From contig CADBMK010000104.1 of the NCBI GenBank assembly GCA_902795785.1, positions 1-5,275 of the forward strand: a stretch of 5,275 nt of DNA. The letters run 5' to 3'. Shown piece by piece: positions 1-5,275 of the stretch (the stretch's first letter is position 1; every line of letters starts with the position of its first letter). Position numbers and translations under genes: made by a program. The notes under the pieces were generated by a model, which had not been told where the DNA came from, made no database searches, and worked only from the letters and a program-made list of their open reading frames with translations. This stretch comes from an uncultured Bacteroidia bacterium (GTDB lineage: Bacteria; Bacteroidota; Bacteroidia; Bacteroidales; UBA932).

Positions 1-2178
1 GATTATGCGTTCCAGGTCAGCGGCAAGGGATGTGTTGTAACCGCTGGAAAGATATACAACATTTCCGGAGCTCTCGCATACGGCAATGACCGGAAGCCGG
101 TGCGGTTCCGGCATTGTGGCCAAAACTCCTATGTCCGTGCCCATTATGGCATTCTTAAGGCCTGTCGGACGGGTCTTGCCCAGGATTATGGCAGGACGTC
201 CCCAGGCGTTCAGAAGACCGGCTGAAGCTTCAAGTTCGGTTTTGGCATGACTTGTAGGCTCGTCAATGTCTCCCATGACAGCCACAAGGAAATAACCCCG
301 GTCCGCAGCGGAAAGCAGGCTTTGAGGGGCGTCTTTGTTATCGGCCAGAAATTGGGCTTCAGTGTCAATATGTCCTATAACGGATGGCCTGTAGCCTATA
401 TTCCGGACTATAGGAACCAGATCACGATTTTCTCCGCCCTTTACATTGAAGAATTCCAGACGTGCAAGGACGGATCCGTCGCTCAGACGCCTGCCGGTTG
501 TCAGCATGTAGTATCCCTCATCCACGGACATTACTTCCGGAAGACCGCTTTCGTAATCCAGAAGCGATGTCCCGGCAGGGGAGAAACGGGTAAGGGTATA
601 ATCCTTGAAATACTTATCTGATACCGGCTTCAGACTTGCCTTTGGAGAGGTGCTTTCAATGCTTCCTGTTACGGGGTCATATAAGGCATCCATGCCAAGG
701 GTGCGGCAAAGCGCCACATAGAAAATCTTAAAACCCAGGGAATCGGCAACCCGATGGCGCCATACGGCAACGGGAGACGTCCGCAGATTCTGAGGATTGC
801 GCCCGTTTCTGATACGGATGTTCTTCCGGCACCAGTCCATGACATCTGCCCTGCTTTTCAAAGCGTCCAGTTGGGCGGATGAGAGGATTTCTTTACGATA
901 TGGGCGCAAATGTTCCAGTTCTACCCTCTGGCTTCCTGTTCCAAGAAGGGCATCTTCCAGAACATCATATTTTATGTCTGCAAGGTCCTTGGGTGACAGC
1001 TGGCCGATGATCTGGCCGGCTTTGTGGGGATGTTCATCCCTGAACCGCTCCAGCGCGTGGTTCACATGATCATGTGAGGCGCGTATTTTGTCTTCCAGGG
1101 CAAGCCTCCTGGCGTTTTCTGCCAATTGTACGTCGGAAACGGAAGGACCGATCGGGGTCTCATGTGGAGGTACGATATCAAGAGAGTCCACGAAGGTTTC
1201 TCCAAAGGTGTGGTCCAGCTCCAGCGTGAGCCGTTCTCCCGAGGCAACGCCGTAGCCGAAACGGCGGCCATTCCAGGCCAGGACAAACATATCGCCCAAT
1301 CCGGTATCCAGGGACGCCTGGCCTTTGGAATCTGCCTTGTATGTGACTACGTTGTAGAATTCGGCGTAATTATAGATGCGGAAACTGATTGACGCCCCGG
1401 CTGCCGGCTTCCCGTCTTCCAGCACGGTGACGCAGGTGCGTCTGGCTGGCACATATCCGCGCAGGACATTTATTTCAGTATAGCATGGCGTTCTTTGGAT
1501 AACATCTTCAGGACCGTTATAATCTCCGTACACTTTTGTATGAAGTATCATGGCGCGGGAGGCGGAGCCGTTGAACCATCCTTTGTCCAGCGTGGGTTCT
1601 GGCTCGCATGCACCCATGAAATGCCAGCCGTCTCCGGTCCAAACTTCAACCCAGGCGTGATTGTCGTCAGTATGGGCCCAGCGTGGCGTATACACCTGGC
1701 GCGCCGGGATTCCGGCAGCTCTCAGCGCTGCAACCGCCAGTACGGATTCTTCTCCGCATCGCCCCGCACCTCTTAGCATGATGTCGGTGGGGGAGCCGGT
1801 GCGTCCGTCGGATGGCTGATATGTTGCCTGCTCGTAGCACCAGTGATTGATTTCAAGAGCCGCATCGGCCAGGTTCATGCCTCTGACTCTGGCGCAGAGG
1901 GTGTCTGAATACTTGAGCCGGAAGTCATCCAGCGTTTCATTATTAACGCGAAGGGGGAGTACGAAGTGGAGGAATTCCCTTTCCGGAATGTTCCAGCTCA
2001 TAAGGCTGCGCGTTTCGAGCGTTCTGGCTACATTCTCTTCCCAATAAGACCGGTCATACTGAATTGAGTCCGGTAGAGGCATGTAACTGTACAGCCAGTC
2101 TACATATTGCTTCTGTGTATTCCTGCAGGAAACCAGAGCAAACGCCGAGGTGATTATGAGAAGAGAAATGCGCTTCAT
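1..2178 (-). CDS. Transglutaminase-like domain lipoprotein, C-terminus cut by window edge
   Basis: A single uninterrupted reading frame runs from the ATG at 2178 to the left edge (726 residues, no stop seen). The N-terminus is a lipoprotein signal: MKR, a hydrophobic stretch, then lipobox LVSC with Cys18. The residues after Cys18 (RNTQKQ) lack the acidic run of known Bacteroides surface-export signals, so a periplasm-facing anchor is the better guess. Residues about 100-235 form a transglutaminase core: Cys141 in GRCGEES, GIPAR at 156-160, and His174 in DDNHAWVEVW. The usual Asp after the last Trp is replaced by a GACEPEP segment (189-195), so the third catalytic residue is uncertain. A beta-rich domain follows (about 241-325, DGKPAAGASISF resembling carboxypeptidase-regulatory domains). 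Then come a helical part, a degenerate second transglutaminase-like unit (about 445-505) and a thioredoxin-like end (about 625-726) without a CxxC. The start overlaps the upstream stop as ATGA. Substrate unknown: a protease-like or crosslinking role is inference. Confidence 0.88.
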   Translation of the reverse strand, partial: MKRISLLIITSAFALVSCRNTQKQYVDWLYSYMPLPDSIQYDRSYWEENVARTLETRSLMSWNIPEREFLHFVLPLRVNNETLDDFRLKYSDTLCARVRGMNLADAALEINHWCYEQATYQPSDGRTGSPTDIMLRGAGRCGEESVLAVAALRAAGIPARQVYTPRWAHTDDNHAWVEVWTGDGWHFMGACEPEPTLDKGWFNGSASRAMILHTKVYGDYNGPEDVIQRTPCYTEINVLRGYVPARRTCVTVLEDGKPAAGASISFRIYNYAEFYNVVTYKADSKGQASLDTGLGDMFVLAWNGRRFGYGVASGERLTLELDHTFGETFVDSLDIVPPHETPIGPSVSDVQLAENARRLALEDKIRASHDHVNHALERFRDEHPHKAGQIIGQLSPKDLADIKYDVLEDALLGTGSQRVELEHLRPYRKEILSSAQLDALKSRADVMDWCRKNIRIRNGRNPQNLRTSPVAVWRHRVADSLGFKIFYVALCRTLGMDALYDPVTGSIESTSPKASLKPVSDKYFKDYTLTRFSPAGTSLLDYESGLPEVMSVDEGYYMLTTGRRLSDGSVLARLEFFNVKGGENRDLVPIVRNIGYRPSVIGHIDTEAQFLADNKDAPQSLLSAADRGYFLVAVMGDIDEPTSHAKTELEASAGLLNAWGRPAIILGKTRPTGLKNAIMGTDIGVLATMPEPHRLPVIAVCESSGNVVYLSSGYNTSLAADLERII

Positions 2179-2426
2179 GTTTCTAATAGTTTTCCTAAAA
2201 TGTCCACAGCCCGTGTAATATCTTCCTCAAACCTTTTATGGTCACGCAGGAAGTCCGGCCGTCCGTCTGATATGGTCTCGAAAAGATCCGGGCTCATATC
2301 ATCGACATAATTGCCTATGGTATATTCTATATCATCTTTTTGCCAGCCTAGTCCGGAATGAATATAGACGTTCCGCTTCTGGTGCAGGAAACTGTATGCT
2401 ATCTCTATACTGTCTCTTGTTATCAT
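2175..2426 (-). CDS. Small acidic hypothetical protein, coupled to the transglutaminase-like lipoprotein
   Basis: This is an 83-residue protein whose function I do not recognise. It has no signal peptide and no membrane segment, so it is probably cytoplasmic. It is rich in Asp and Glu (for example DD at 31-32 and 42-43, EED at 67-69) and looks mainly helical, with aromatic residues spread through it (Tyr11, Tyr21, Trp28, Tyr35, Tyr40). Its TGA (2175-2177) overlaps the ATG of the downstream lipoprotein gene by four bases, a layout that favours translational coupling. The downstream gene has only a weak upstream AGGA, placed rather far away. There is no clear Shine-Dalgarno before this start, only the A-rich AAAGAATAGA. 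A weak promoter candidate lies in the intergenic region. The open frame fills the space between promoter and next gene, and the overlap fits a real gene. It could still be a lineage-restricted family with no link to transglutaminases. Confidence 0.75.
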   Translation of the reverse strand: MITRDSIEIAYSFLHQKRNVYIHSGLGWQKDDIEYTIGNYVDDMSPDLFETISDGRPDFLRDHKRFEEDITRAVDILGKLLET

Positions 2427-2453
2427 TCTATTCTTTAGGAATGCTCAATCGTT

Positions 2454-2485
2454 TCAATATACTCATTTTTCTATTCATTGACAAT
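2454..2485 (-). promoter_or_regulatory. Weak candidate promoter for the leftward pair
   Basis: On the minus strand an ATTG (plus-strand CAAT, 2482-2485) can serve as the -33 box. It is followed after exactly 20 bp by TATATTGA (plus-strand TCAATATA, 2454-2461), which matches the Bacteroides TAnnTTTG box at four of its six fixed bases. The spacing is right for this type of promoter, but the -7 box is poor, so expression may be weak or need an activator. It would leave a leader of about 20 nt before the ATG at 2426. Confidence 0.4.
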
Positions 2486-2487
2486 GA
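2475..2487. promoter_or_regulatory. 13-bp palindrome at the centre of the divergent promoters, possible operator
   Basis: TCATTGACAATGA is a perfect inverted repeat of two 6-base arms around the single base A2481. It covers the -33 box of the rightward promoter (TTG 2478-2480) and the mirror-image candidate of the leftward one (CAA 2482-2484). A dimeric regulator bound here would block both -33 boxes. The palindrome may instead be only the by-product of two back-to-back -33 elements. Confidence 0.45.
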
Positions 2488-2508
2488 GAAGGATAATGTC
2501 TATATTTG
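2478..2508 (+). promoter_or_regulatory. Promoter of the epimerase-antiporter-greA unit
   Basis: TATATTTG (2501-2508) matches the Bacteroides -7 consensus TAnnTTTG at every fixed base. The -33 core TTG (2478-2480) stands 20 bp upstream, within the usual range. The same bases also read as a sigma70-like promoter: TTGACA (2478-2483), 17 bp, then TATATT (2501-2506). The expected transcription start falls at about 2512-2516, on or next to the epimerase ATG at 2515, which predicts a leaderless or nearly leaderless mRNA. Confidence 0.8.
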
Positions 2509-2514
2509 TTTAAT

Positions 2515-3186
2515 ATGAAAAAGCGATATATTTCCGTTTCCGTTATGTGCTCCGACCTCATGAATTTCGGGGCAGACATTGACACTTTGAAGCGCTACGG
2601 AGTAGATATGCTCCATGTAGACGTTATGGACGCTCATTTTGTTCCCAACCTAACCTTCGGTCCCGACTTCATCAAGGCTATGCATGCCCGGACAGATCTT
2701 CCGCTGGACATACATCTTATGGTTACGGATCCCGAGTTGATTATGGAACGTTTCGAACTGCGCTCAGGCGATATCCTTAGCGTTCATGTAGAACTGAACC
2801 GCAGCTTTACGGAGCTAAGCGCCAGGGTGCATGATGCAGGCTGCCGCTTCGGACTTGTCGTTAATCCTGATACACCCGTGGAGTCTTTGGAACCGCATAT
2901 TGGTCTGTTCGATACCGTGACACTTATGCTGGTCTATCCGGGATACGCCGGCGCCAAGCTGGTGGATGGCATTCTTGACAAGGTGCGCGTAATGCGTGAG
3001 TGGCTTGATTCCAAGGGCTTGCAGGACGTTATGATAAGCGTTGACGGAAGCGTGAGCGCCGAGAGGGCGGAACTGATGGCCGGTATGGGCGCGCAAATCT
3101 TCGTCGGCGGTACAGCAGGAATCTACCGCAAGGGCATGGAACTTAAAGATACCATTCCCGCTTTCAGGCAGGCAATATCAAAATAA
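2515..3186 (+). CDS. Ribulose-phosphate 3-epimerase family enzyme, D-allulose-6-phosphate 3-epimerase (AlsE)-like
   Basis: A cytoplasmic TIM-barrel enzyme of 223 residues, full length for the family, which inverts C3 of phosphorylated ketoses with a bound divalent metal. The metal and catalytic residues are present: His34 and Asp36 in HVDVMDAHFVPN, His67 in DIHLMV, and Asp177 in SVDGS, with Ser9 in the first strand. The phosphate end is VGGTAG (197-202). Several details favour AlsE over housekeeping Rpe: VMCSDLMNF resembles E. coli AlsE LMCMDLLKF, VDGS replaces VDGG, and PGYAG resembles PGFAG. Tyr141 before PGYAG is unusual, where Rpe has Asn and AlsE Asp. I chose the ATG at 2515. The upstream in-frame TTG at 2506 lies inside the -7 box and would add only MFN. 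First gene of its unit, 25 nt before a sugar-phosphate antiporter, which suggests a role in using an imported phosphorylated sugar. Substrate (ribulose-5-P, allulose-6-P or another) is not settled. Confidence 0.92.
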   Translation: MKKRYISVSVMCSDLMNFGADIDTLKRYGVDMLHVDVMDAHFVPNLTFGPDFIKAMHARTDLPLDIHLMVTDPELIMERFELRSGDILSVHVELNRSFTELSARVHDAGCRFGLVVNPDTPVESLEPHIGLFDTVTLMLVYPGYAGAKLVDGILDKVRVMREWLDSKGLQDVMISVDGSVSAERAELMAGMGAQIFVGGTAGIYRKGMELKDTIPAFRQAISK

Positions 3187-3194
3187 TAACCACA

Positions 3195-3200
3195 CAGGAG
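3195..3200 (+). promoter_or_regulatory. Shine-Dalgarno site of the antiporter gene
   Basis: CAGGAG lies 11 nt before the ATG at 3212 and supports that start. It is the only clear Shine-Dalgarno sequence in the window, and suggests that the antiporter is translated independently of the preceding epimerase. Confidence 0.6.
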
Positions 3201-3211
3201 AATAACCACAT

Positions 3212-4687
3212 ATGGAATCTAAAACTAAGTCCTTGAAATACTGGCAATGGCGCACCATCATTGTCACGATGATTGGCTACGCCATGTTCTATCTTGTACG
3301 TAAGAATTTCTCGTTTTCCATGCCAGGCCTGGGCGCCGAGTTCGGGATAACCAAGACCCAACTGGGAGTATTCCTTACCATTCATGGAGTTATTTATGGC
3401 CTTTCCCGCTACGTGGTGGGCATCATAACAGACAGAAACAGTGCGCATAAGGTGATGTCACTTGGACTGATGCTTTGCGCTGTGGTGAATATTCTGTTCG
3501 GAACCAGTGACGTGGTTGCCGGATGGGTGGTCGGCATCGCAGGCAAGGCGGGCGACGCCGCAGCCATCGCTACCGTGCTGGTATATGTGATGGGCGTTCT
3601 CTGGATGGTTAACGGTTTCCTTCAAGGTATGGGAGTGCCTCCGTGCACCAAGACGATTACCCAGTGGATACACCCAAATGAACTCGCTACCAAGATGAGT
3701 ATCTGGAACATGTCCCATTCCATCGGAGCCGGCCTTGCAATGGCTCTCTGCGGTTGGTTCGTCATGCCGCATCTTGGAGTTGACATGAGCTTGGACCCGG
3801 AGATAATAGCCAATATCACAGCTAACCTCAATTTGGATACGACCAATCCGGACAATGTGCAGAAGATAAATGCTTTTGCGGCTCATTTCGGAGCTTGGAG
3901 GTGGTGCTTCCTGATTCCGGCCGGAGTAGCGGCCCTTGGCTCTGTATGGCTCTTTTTCACAATGAAGGATTCTCCATCGGATGTCGGTCTTCCGGAGGTG
4001 GTGGGAAAGAAGAAGGCTATCGTTACAACACCTGAAGAGGCCGCCGAGCACAAGGCATTCGTCAACAAGCATGTGTATCGCAACCGTGTTATCTGGATCC
4101 TGGCTGTGACCAACTTCTTCGTATATGTTGTACGCTTTGCCGCCCTGGACTGGGGCCCGACACTTCTCACCGAGTCCAAAGGCCTTTCTATGGCCAATGC
4201 AACCACTCTGTGCGTTGTATTTGAACTCATAGGCGGTAACCTGGGAATGCTTTTCTGGGGCTGGGCCACCGACCACCTTTTCAGTTATAAGGCTCATCAT
4301 ACTTGCGTGATATGTATGATTGGCGTGGCCGTCTGTATAGCTGCGTTCTGGCTGCATCCTTTAACTGCTGCCTGGTGGGTCATGCTGATTCCTTTCACCC
4401 TGTTAGGCTTCTGTATTTACGGCCCTCAGGCTCTTCTGGGAATCTGCGCCGCTCAGCACGCCACCAACAGGGCGTCTGCAACCGCCAACGGAATCCTTGG
4501 AATATTTGGCTATTTGAGCACAATCGTTTCCGGTTTTGGCTTCGGTTTTATCGCCCAGAATTATGGCTGGAATGCCGCATACGTCACCATTTTCGTGTGC
4601 GCAATTATCGGTCTTGTGACCGTTTCTACAATCTGGAGCGCCAAGGCTACCGGATATTCTGAAGAAGACCTGCATAACAAACAGTAA
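3212..4687 (+). CDS. Organophosphate:phosphate antiporter family transporter (MFS, GlpT/UhpT/UhpC type)
   Basis: An inner-membrane carrier of 491 residues, expected to have 12 membrane helices and to exchange a phosphorylated organic substrate for phosphate. The family signature is clear: MFYLVRKNFSFSMP (25-38) near the N-terminus, NGFLQGMGVPPCTKT (134-148), and YGPQALLG (403-410) in the second half. Arg30 and Arg308 (VYVVRFAALDW) match the two phosphate-binding arginines of GlpT (Arg45, Arg269). The UhpT selectivity pair Asp388/Lys391 aligns with Asn426 and Leu429 (ANGILGIF), so hexose-6-phosphate specificity cannot be assumed. The protein is some 40 residues longer than usual, from extra segments at about 98-122 and 186-227, with a charged central loop at 252-290. 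It lies 25 nt after the epimerase and 18 nt before greA. Substrate could be a sugar phosphate, glycerol-3-phosphate or phosphoglycerate. A UhpC-like sensor is less likely, with no UhpAB genes seen. Confidence 0.92.
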   Translation: MESKTKSLKYWQWRTIIVTMIGYAMFYLVRKNFSFSMPGLGAEFGITKTQLGVFLTIHGVIYGLSRYVVGIITDRNSAHKVMSLGLMLCAVVNILFGTSDVVAGWVVGIAGKAGDAAAIATVLVYVMGVLWMVNGFLQGMGVPPCTKTITQWIHPNELATKMSIWNMSHSIGAGLAMALCGWFVMPHLGVDMSLDPEIIANITANLNLDTTNPDNVQKINAFAAHFGAWRWCFLIPAGVAALGSVWLFFTMKDSPSDVGLPEVVGKKKAIVTTPEEAAEHKAFVNKHVYRNRVIWILAVTNFFVYVVRFAALDWGPTLLTESKGLSMANATTLCVVFELIGGNLGMLFWGWATDHLFSYKAHHTCVICMIGVAVCIAAFWLHPLTAAWWVMLIPFTLLGFCIYGPQALLGICAAQHATNRASATANGILGIFGYLSTIVSGFGFGFIAQNYGWNAAYVTIFVCAIIGLVTVSTIWSAKATGYSEEDLHNKQ

Positions 4688-4705
4688 GCGCAATTGATTT
4701 GAGGC

Positions 4706-5173
4706 ATGGAATATCTTTCAAAACAACGATACGACGAGATTGCAGCAGAACTGAATCATCTTATCAACGAGGTTTACCCCAAAGTGAAAGACAACCTTGC
4801 GGAAGCTCGCGCCCAGGGAGACCTGAGCGAGAATGCCGGATACCGTGAAGCACGGCGTATTCAGGGCAAGACAATAAGTCGTATCCGTTTCCTGCAGAAA
4901 GTCCTGGAACATTCACGCGTCATTGACCCGGATGTCCTTCCAAAAGACTGCGTCTGCCTTTTGAGCCGTGTAGAATTTACGAATCTCACCACAAACATGC
5001 GGATGAAATTTGAAATTGTCAGTCCCCACGAGATGAATCTTGAGGCTGGCAAGATTTCGCTTAAATCTCCCATCGGCGCAGCGCTGATGGGAAAGAAAGT
5101 AGGCGATATTGCAGAGGCTCAGGTCCCGTCCGGGACACTACGCCTGAGAATCGAAAGCATTACGCTCGACTGA
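4706..5173 (+). CDS. greA: GreA/GreB family transcript-cleavage elongation factor, probably a divergent paralogue
   Basis: A cytoplasmic protein of 155 residues, close to the 158 of E. coli GreA. It rescues backtracked RNA polymerase by stimulating cleavage of the RNA 3' end. Residues 1 to about 75 form the coiled-coil that enters the secondary channel, with tip motif GDLSENAGYREARR (38-51). The two acidic tip residues, Asp39 and Glu42, match Asp41 and Glu44 of E. coli GreA. The rest is the FKBP-like C-terminal domain (VEFTN, then SPIGAALMGKKVGD). The tip has Gly45 where GreA proteins usually have Glu (NAEY), and several residues differ from the housekeeping GreA I remember from Bacteroides, so a second copy is plausible. 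The ATG at 4706 gives the expected N-terminus. TGAGG just before it is too close to act as a good Shine-Dalgarno. It lies 18 nt after the antiporter stop and probably shares its mRNA. The functional link to sugar-phosphate uptake is unclear. Confidence 0.88.
   Translation: MEYLSKQRYDEIAAELNHLINEVYPKVKDNLAEARAQGDLSENAGYREARRIQGKTISRIRFLQKVLEHSRVIDPDVLPKDCVCLLSRVEFTNLTTNMRMKFEIVSPHEMNLEAGKISLKSPIGAALMGKKVGDIAEAQVPSGTLRLRIESITLD
5068..5092. repeat. Strong inverted repeat (hairpin) inside the 3' end of greA
   Basis: The arms TCCCATCGGCG and CGCTGATGGGA pair over 11 positions, with one G-T pair, around a three-base loop (CAG, 5079-5081). No T-run follows on the plus strand. On the minus strand only GATTTAAG follows, so a classical intrinsic terminator is doubtful. 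The repeat lies about 80 nt before the greA stop and about 100 nt downstream of the converging AraC gene. Confidence 0.5.
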
Positions 5174-5191
5174 TGTTAACTAAGCATTCAA

Positions 5192-5275
5192 CTATTTCCC
5201 CAGAAAAGCTGTCGGCGTGATGCCGGTCACCTTCTTGAAGAGGCGGGTGAAGTGGTGCGGAAATTCAAATCCCAA
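5192..5275 (-). CDS. AraC-family transcriptional regulator, C-terminal end only
   Basis: Only the last 27 codons and the TAG (5192-5194) are inside the window. They read LGFEFPHHFTRLFKKVTGIT followed by PTAFLGK. This is the end of the second helix-turn-helix of the AraC DNA-binding domain, recognisable by the GF...P.HF.R.FKK.TG.TP pattern. The protein stops seven residues after that GIT, as is usual for the family. The N-terminal part that would identify a ligand domain, or a hybrid two-component form, lies outside. The gene converges on greA with 18 nt between stop codons. Whether it controls the neighbouring sugar-phosphate unit cannot be told from here. Confidence 0.85.
   Translation of the reverse strand: MGFEFPHHFTRLFKKVTGITPTAFLGK

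Noticed and set aside
1..300. Thioredoxin activity of the lipoprotein C-terminal region.
   Set aside because: The LPV and SSGY features suggest a thioredoxin-like fold, but there is no CxxC motif, so redox activity is not supported.
1062..1077. The 16-bp palindrome as a CRP-type site.
   Set aside because: The half-sites are in the reverse arrangement (TCACA...TGTGA rather than TGTGA...TCACA), and the site is far inside a coding region.
247..2047. Several plus-strand open frames (for example 247-621, 797-1069, 1495-1776) opposite the lipoprotein.
   Set aside because: All are antisense to the continuous 726-codon frame with recognisable domains, and none has family motifs, a ribosome-binding site or a promoter.
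2506..2514. TTG at 2506 as an alternative start of the epimerase, adding MFN.
   Set aside because: It lies inside the -7 box of the promoter and would not be transcribed. The ATG at 2515 gives the normal family N-terminus.
3458..4357. A 299-codon open frame on the minus strand.
   Set aside because: It lies wholly antisense to the antiporter, whose family motifs are unambiguous. Its translation is rich in His, Ser and Gly without any recognisable domain, as expected for a codon-bias shadow.
4694..4701. TTGATTTG as a -7 box for a separate greA promoter.
   Set aside because: The second base of TAnnTTTG is wrong and no TTG lies at the right distance upstream. It would also end only 4 nt before the ATG.
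5174..5191. Intrinsic terminator between greA and the AraC-family gene.
   Set aside because: The 18-nt gap contains no inverted repeat and no T-run on either strand.

Overview
The window looks like a chromosomal segment from a member of the Bacteroidetes, most likely the Bacteroidales, with roughly balanced GC. Three things point that way. The central promoter carries a perfect Bacteroides-type TAnnTTTG -7 box. Shine-Dalgarno sequences are scarce. The leftward gene is a large transglutaminase-like lipoprotein of a type I know mainly from this phylum. The genus cannot be fixed from what is visible. No RNA genes, mobile elements or CRISPR arrays were seen.

Layout: the window is organised around a short intergenic region at 2427-2514 from which two transcription units diverge. 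To the left (minus strand), an 83-residue acidic protein of unknown function overlaps by 4 nt the start of a large transglutaminase-like lipoprotein. That lipoprotein stays open to the left edge (726 residues visible, C-terminus probably only just missing). To the right (plus strand) is a compact three-gene unit: a ribulose-phosphate 3-epimerase family enzyme that most resembles D-allulose-6-phosphate 3-epimerase (AlsE), an organophosphate:phosphate antiporter of the major facilitator superfamily (GlpT/UhpT type), and a GreA-type transcript-cleavage factor. Gaps are 25 and 18 nt. At the right edge the last 27 codons of an AraC-family regulator converge on greA with only 18 nt between stop codons.

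How the genes may work together: the epimerase and the antiporter make a coherent pair for taking up a phosphorylated sugar in exchange for phosphate and isomerising it at C3. This is inferred from families and adjacency, and the actual substrate is not visible. GreA has no obvious metabolic link and probably shares the transcript. The leftward pair looks translationally coupled and probably acts on protein or peptide material at the cell envelope, but the biochemistry is unknown.

The most interesting structure is the divergent promoter region. A perfect 13-bp palindrome, TCATTGACAATGA, lies over both -33 boxes, and the two -7 candidates are placed exactly symmetrically 20 bp either side of its central base. 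The rightward promoter sits so close to the epimerase ATG that its mRNA should be leaderless or nearly so. No clearly new biological system is visible. The other points worth checking are a degenerate second transglutaminase-like unit in the lipoprotein, insertions and substituted selectivity residues in the antiporter, and a strong hairpin within the end of greA.
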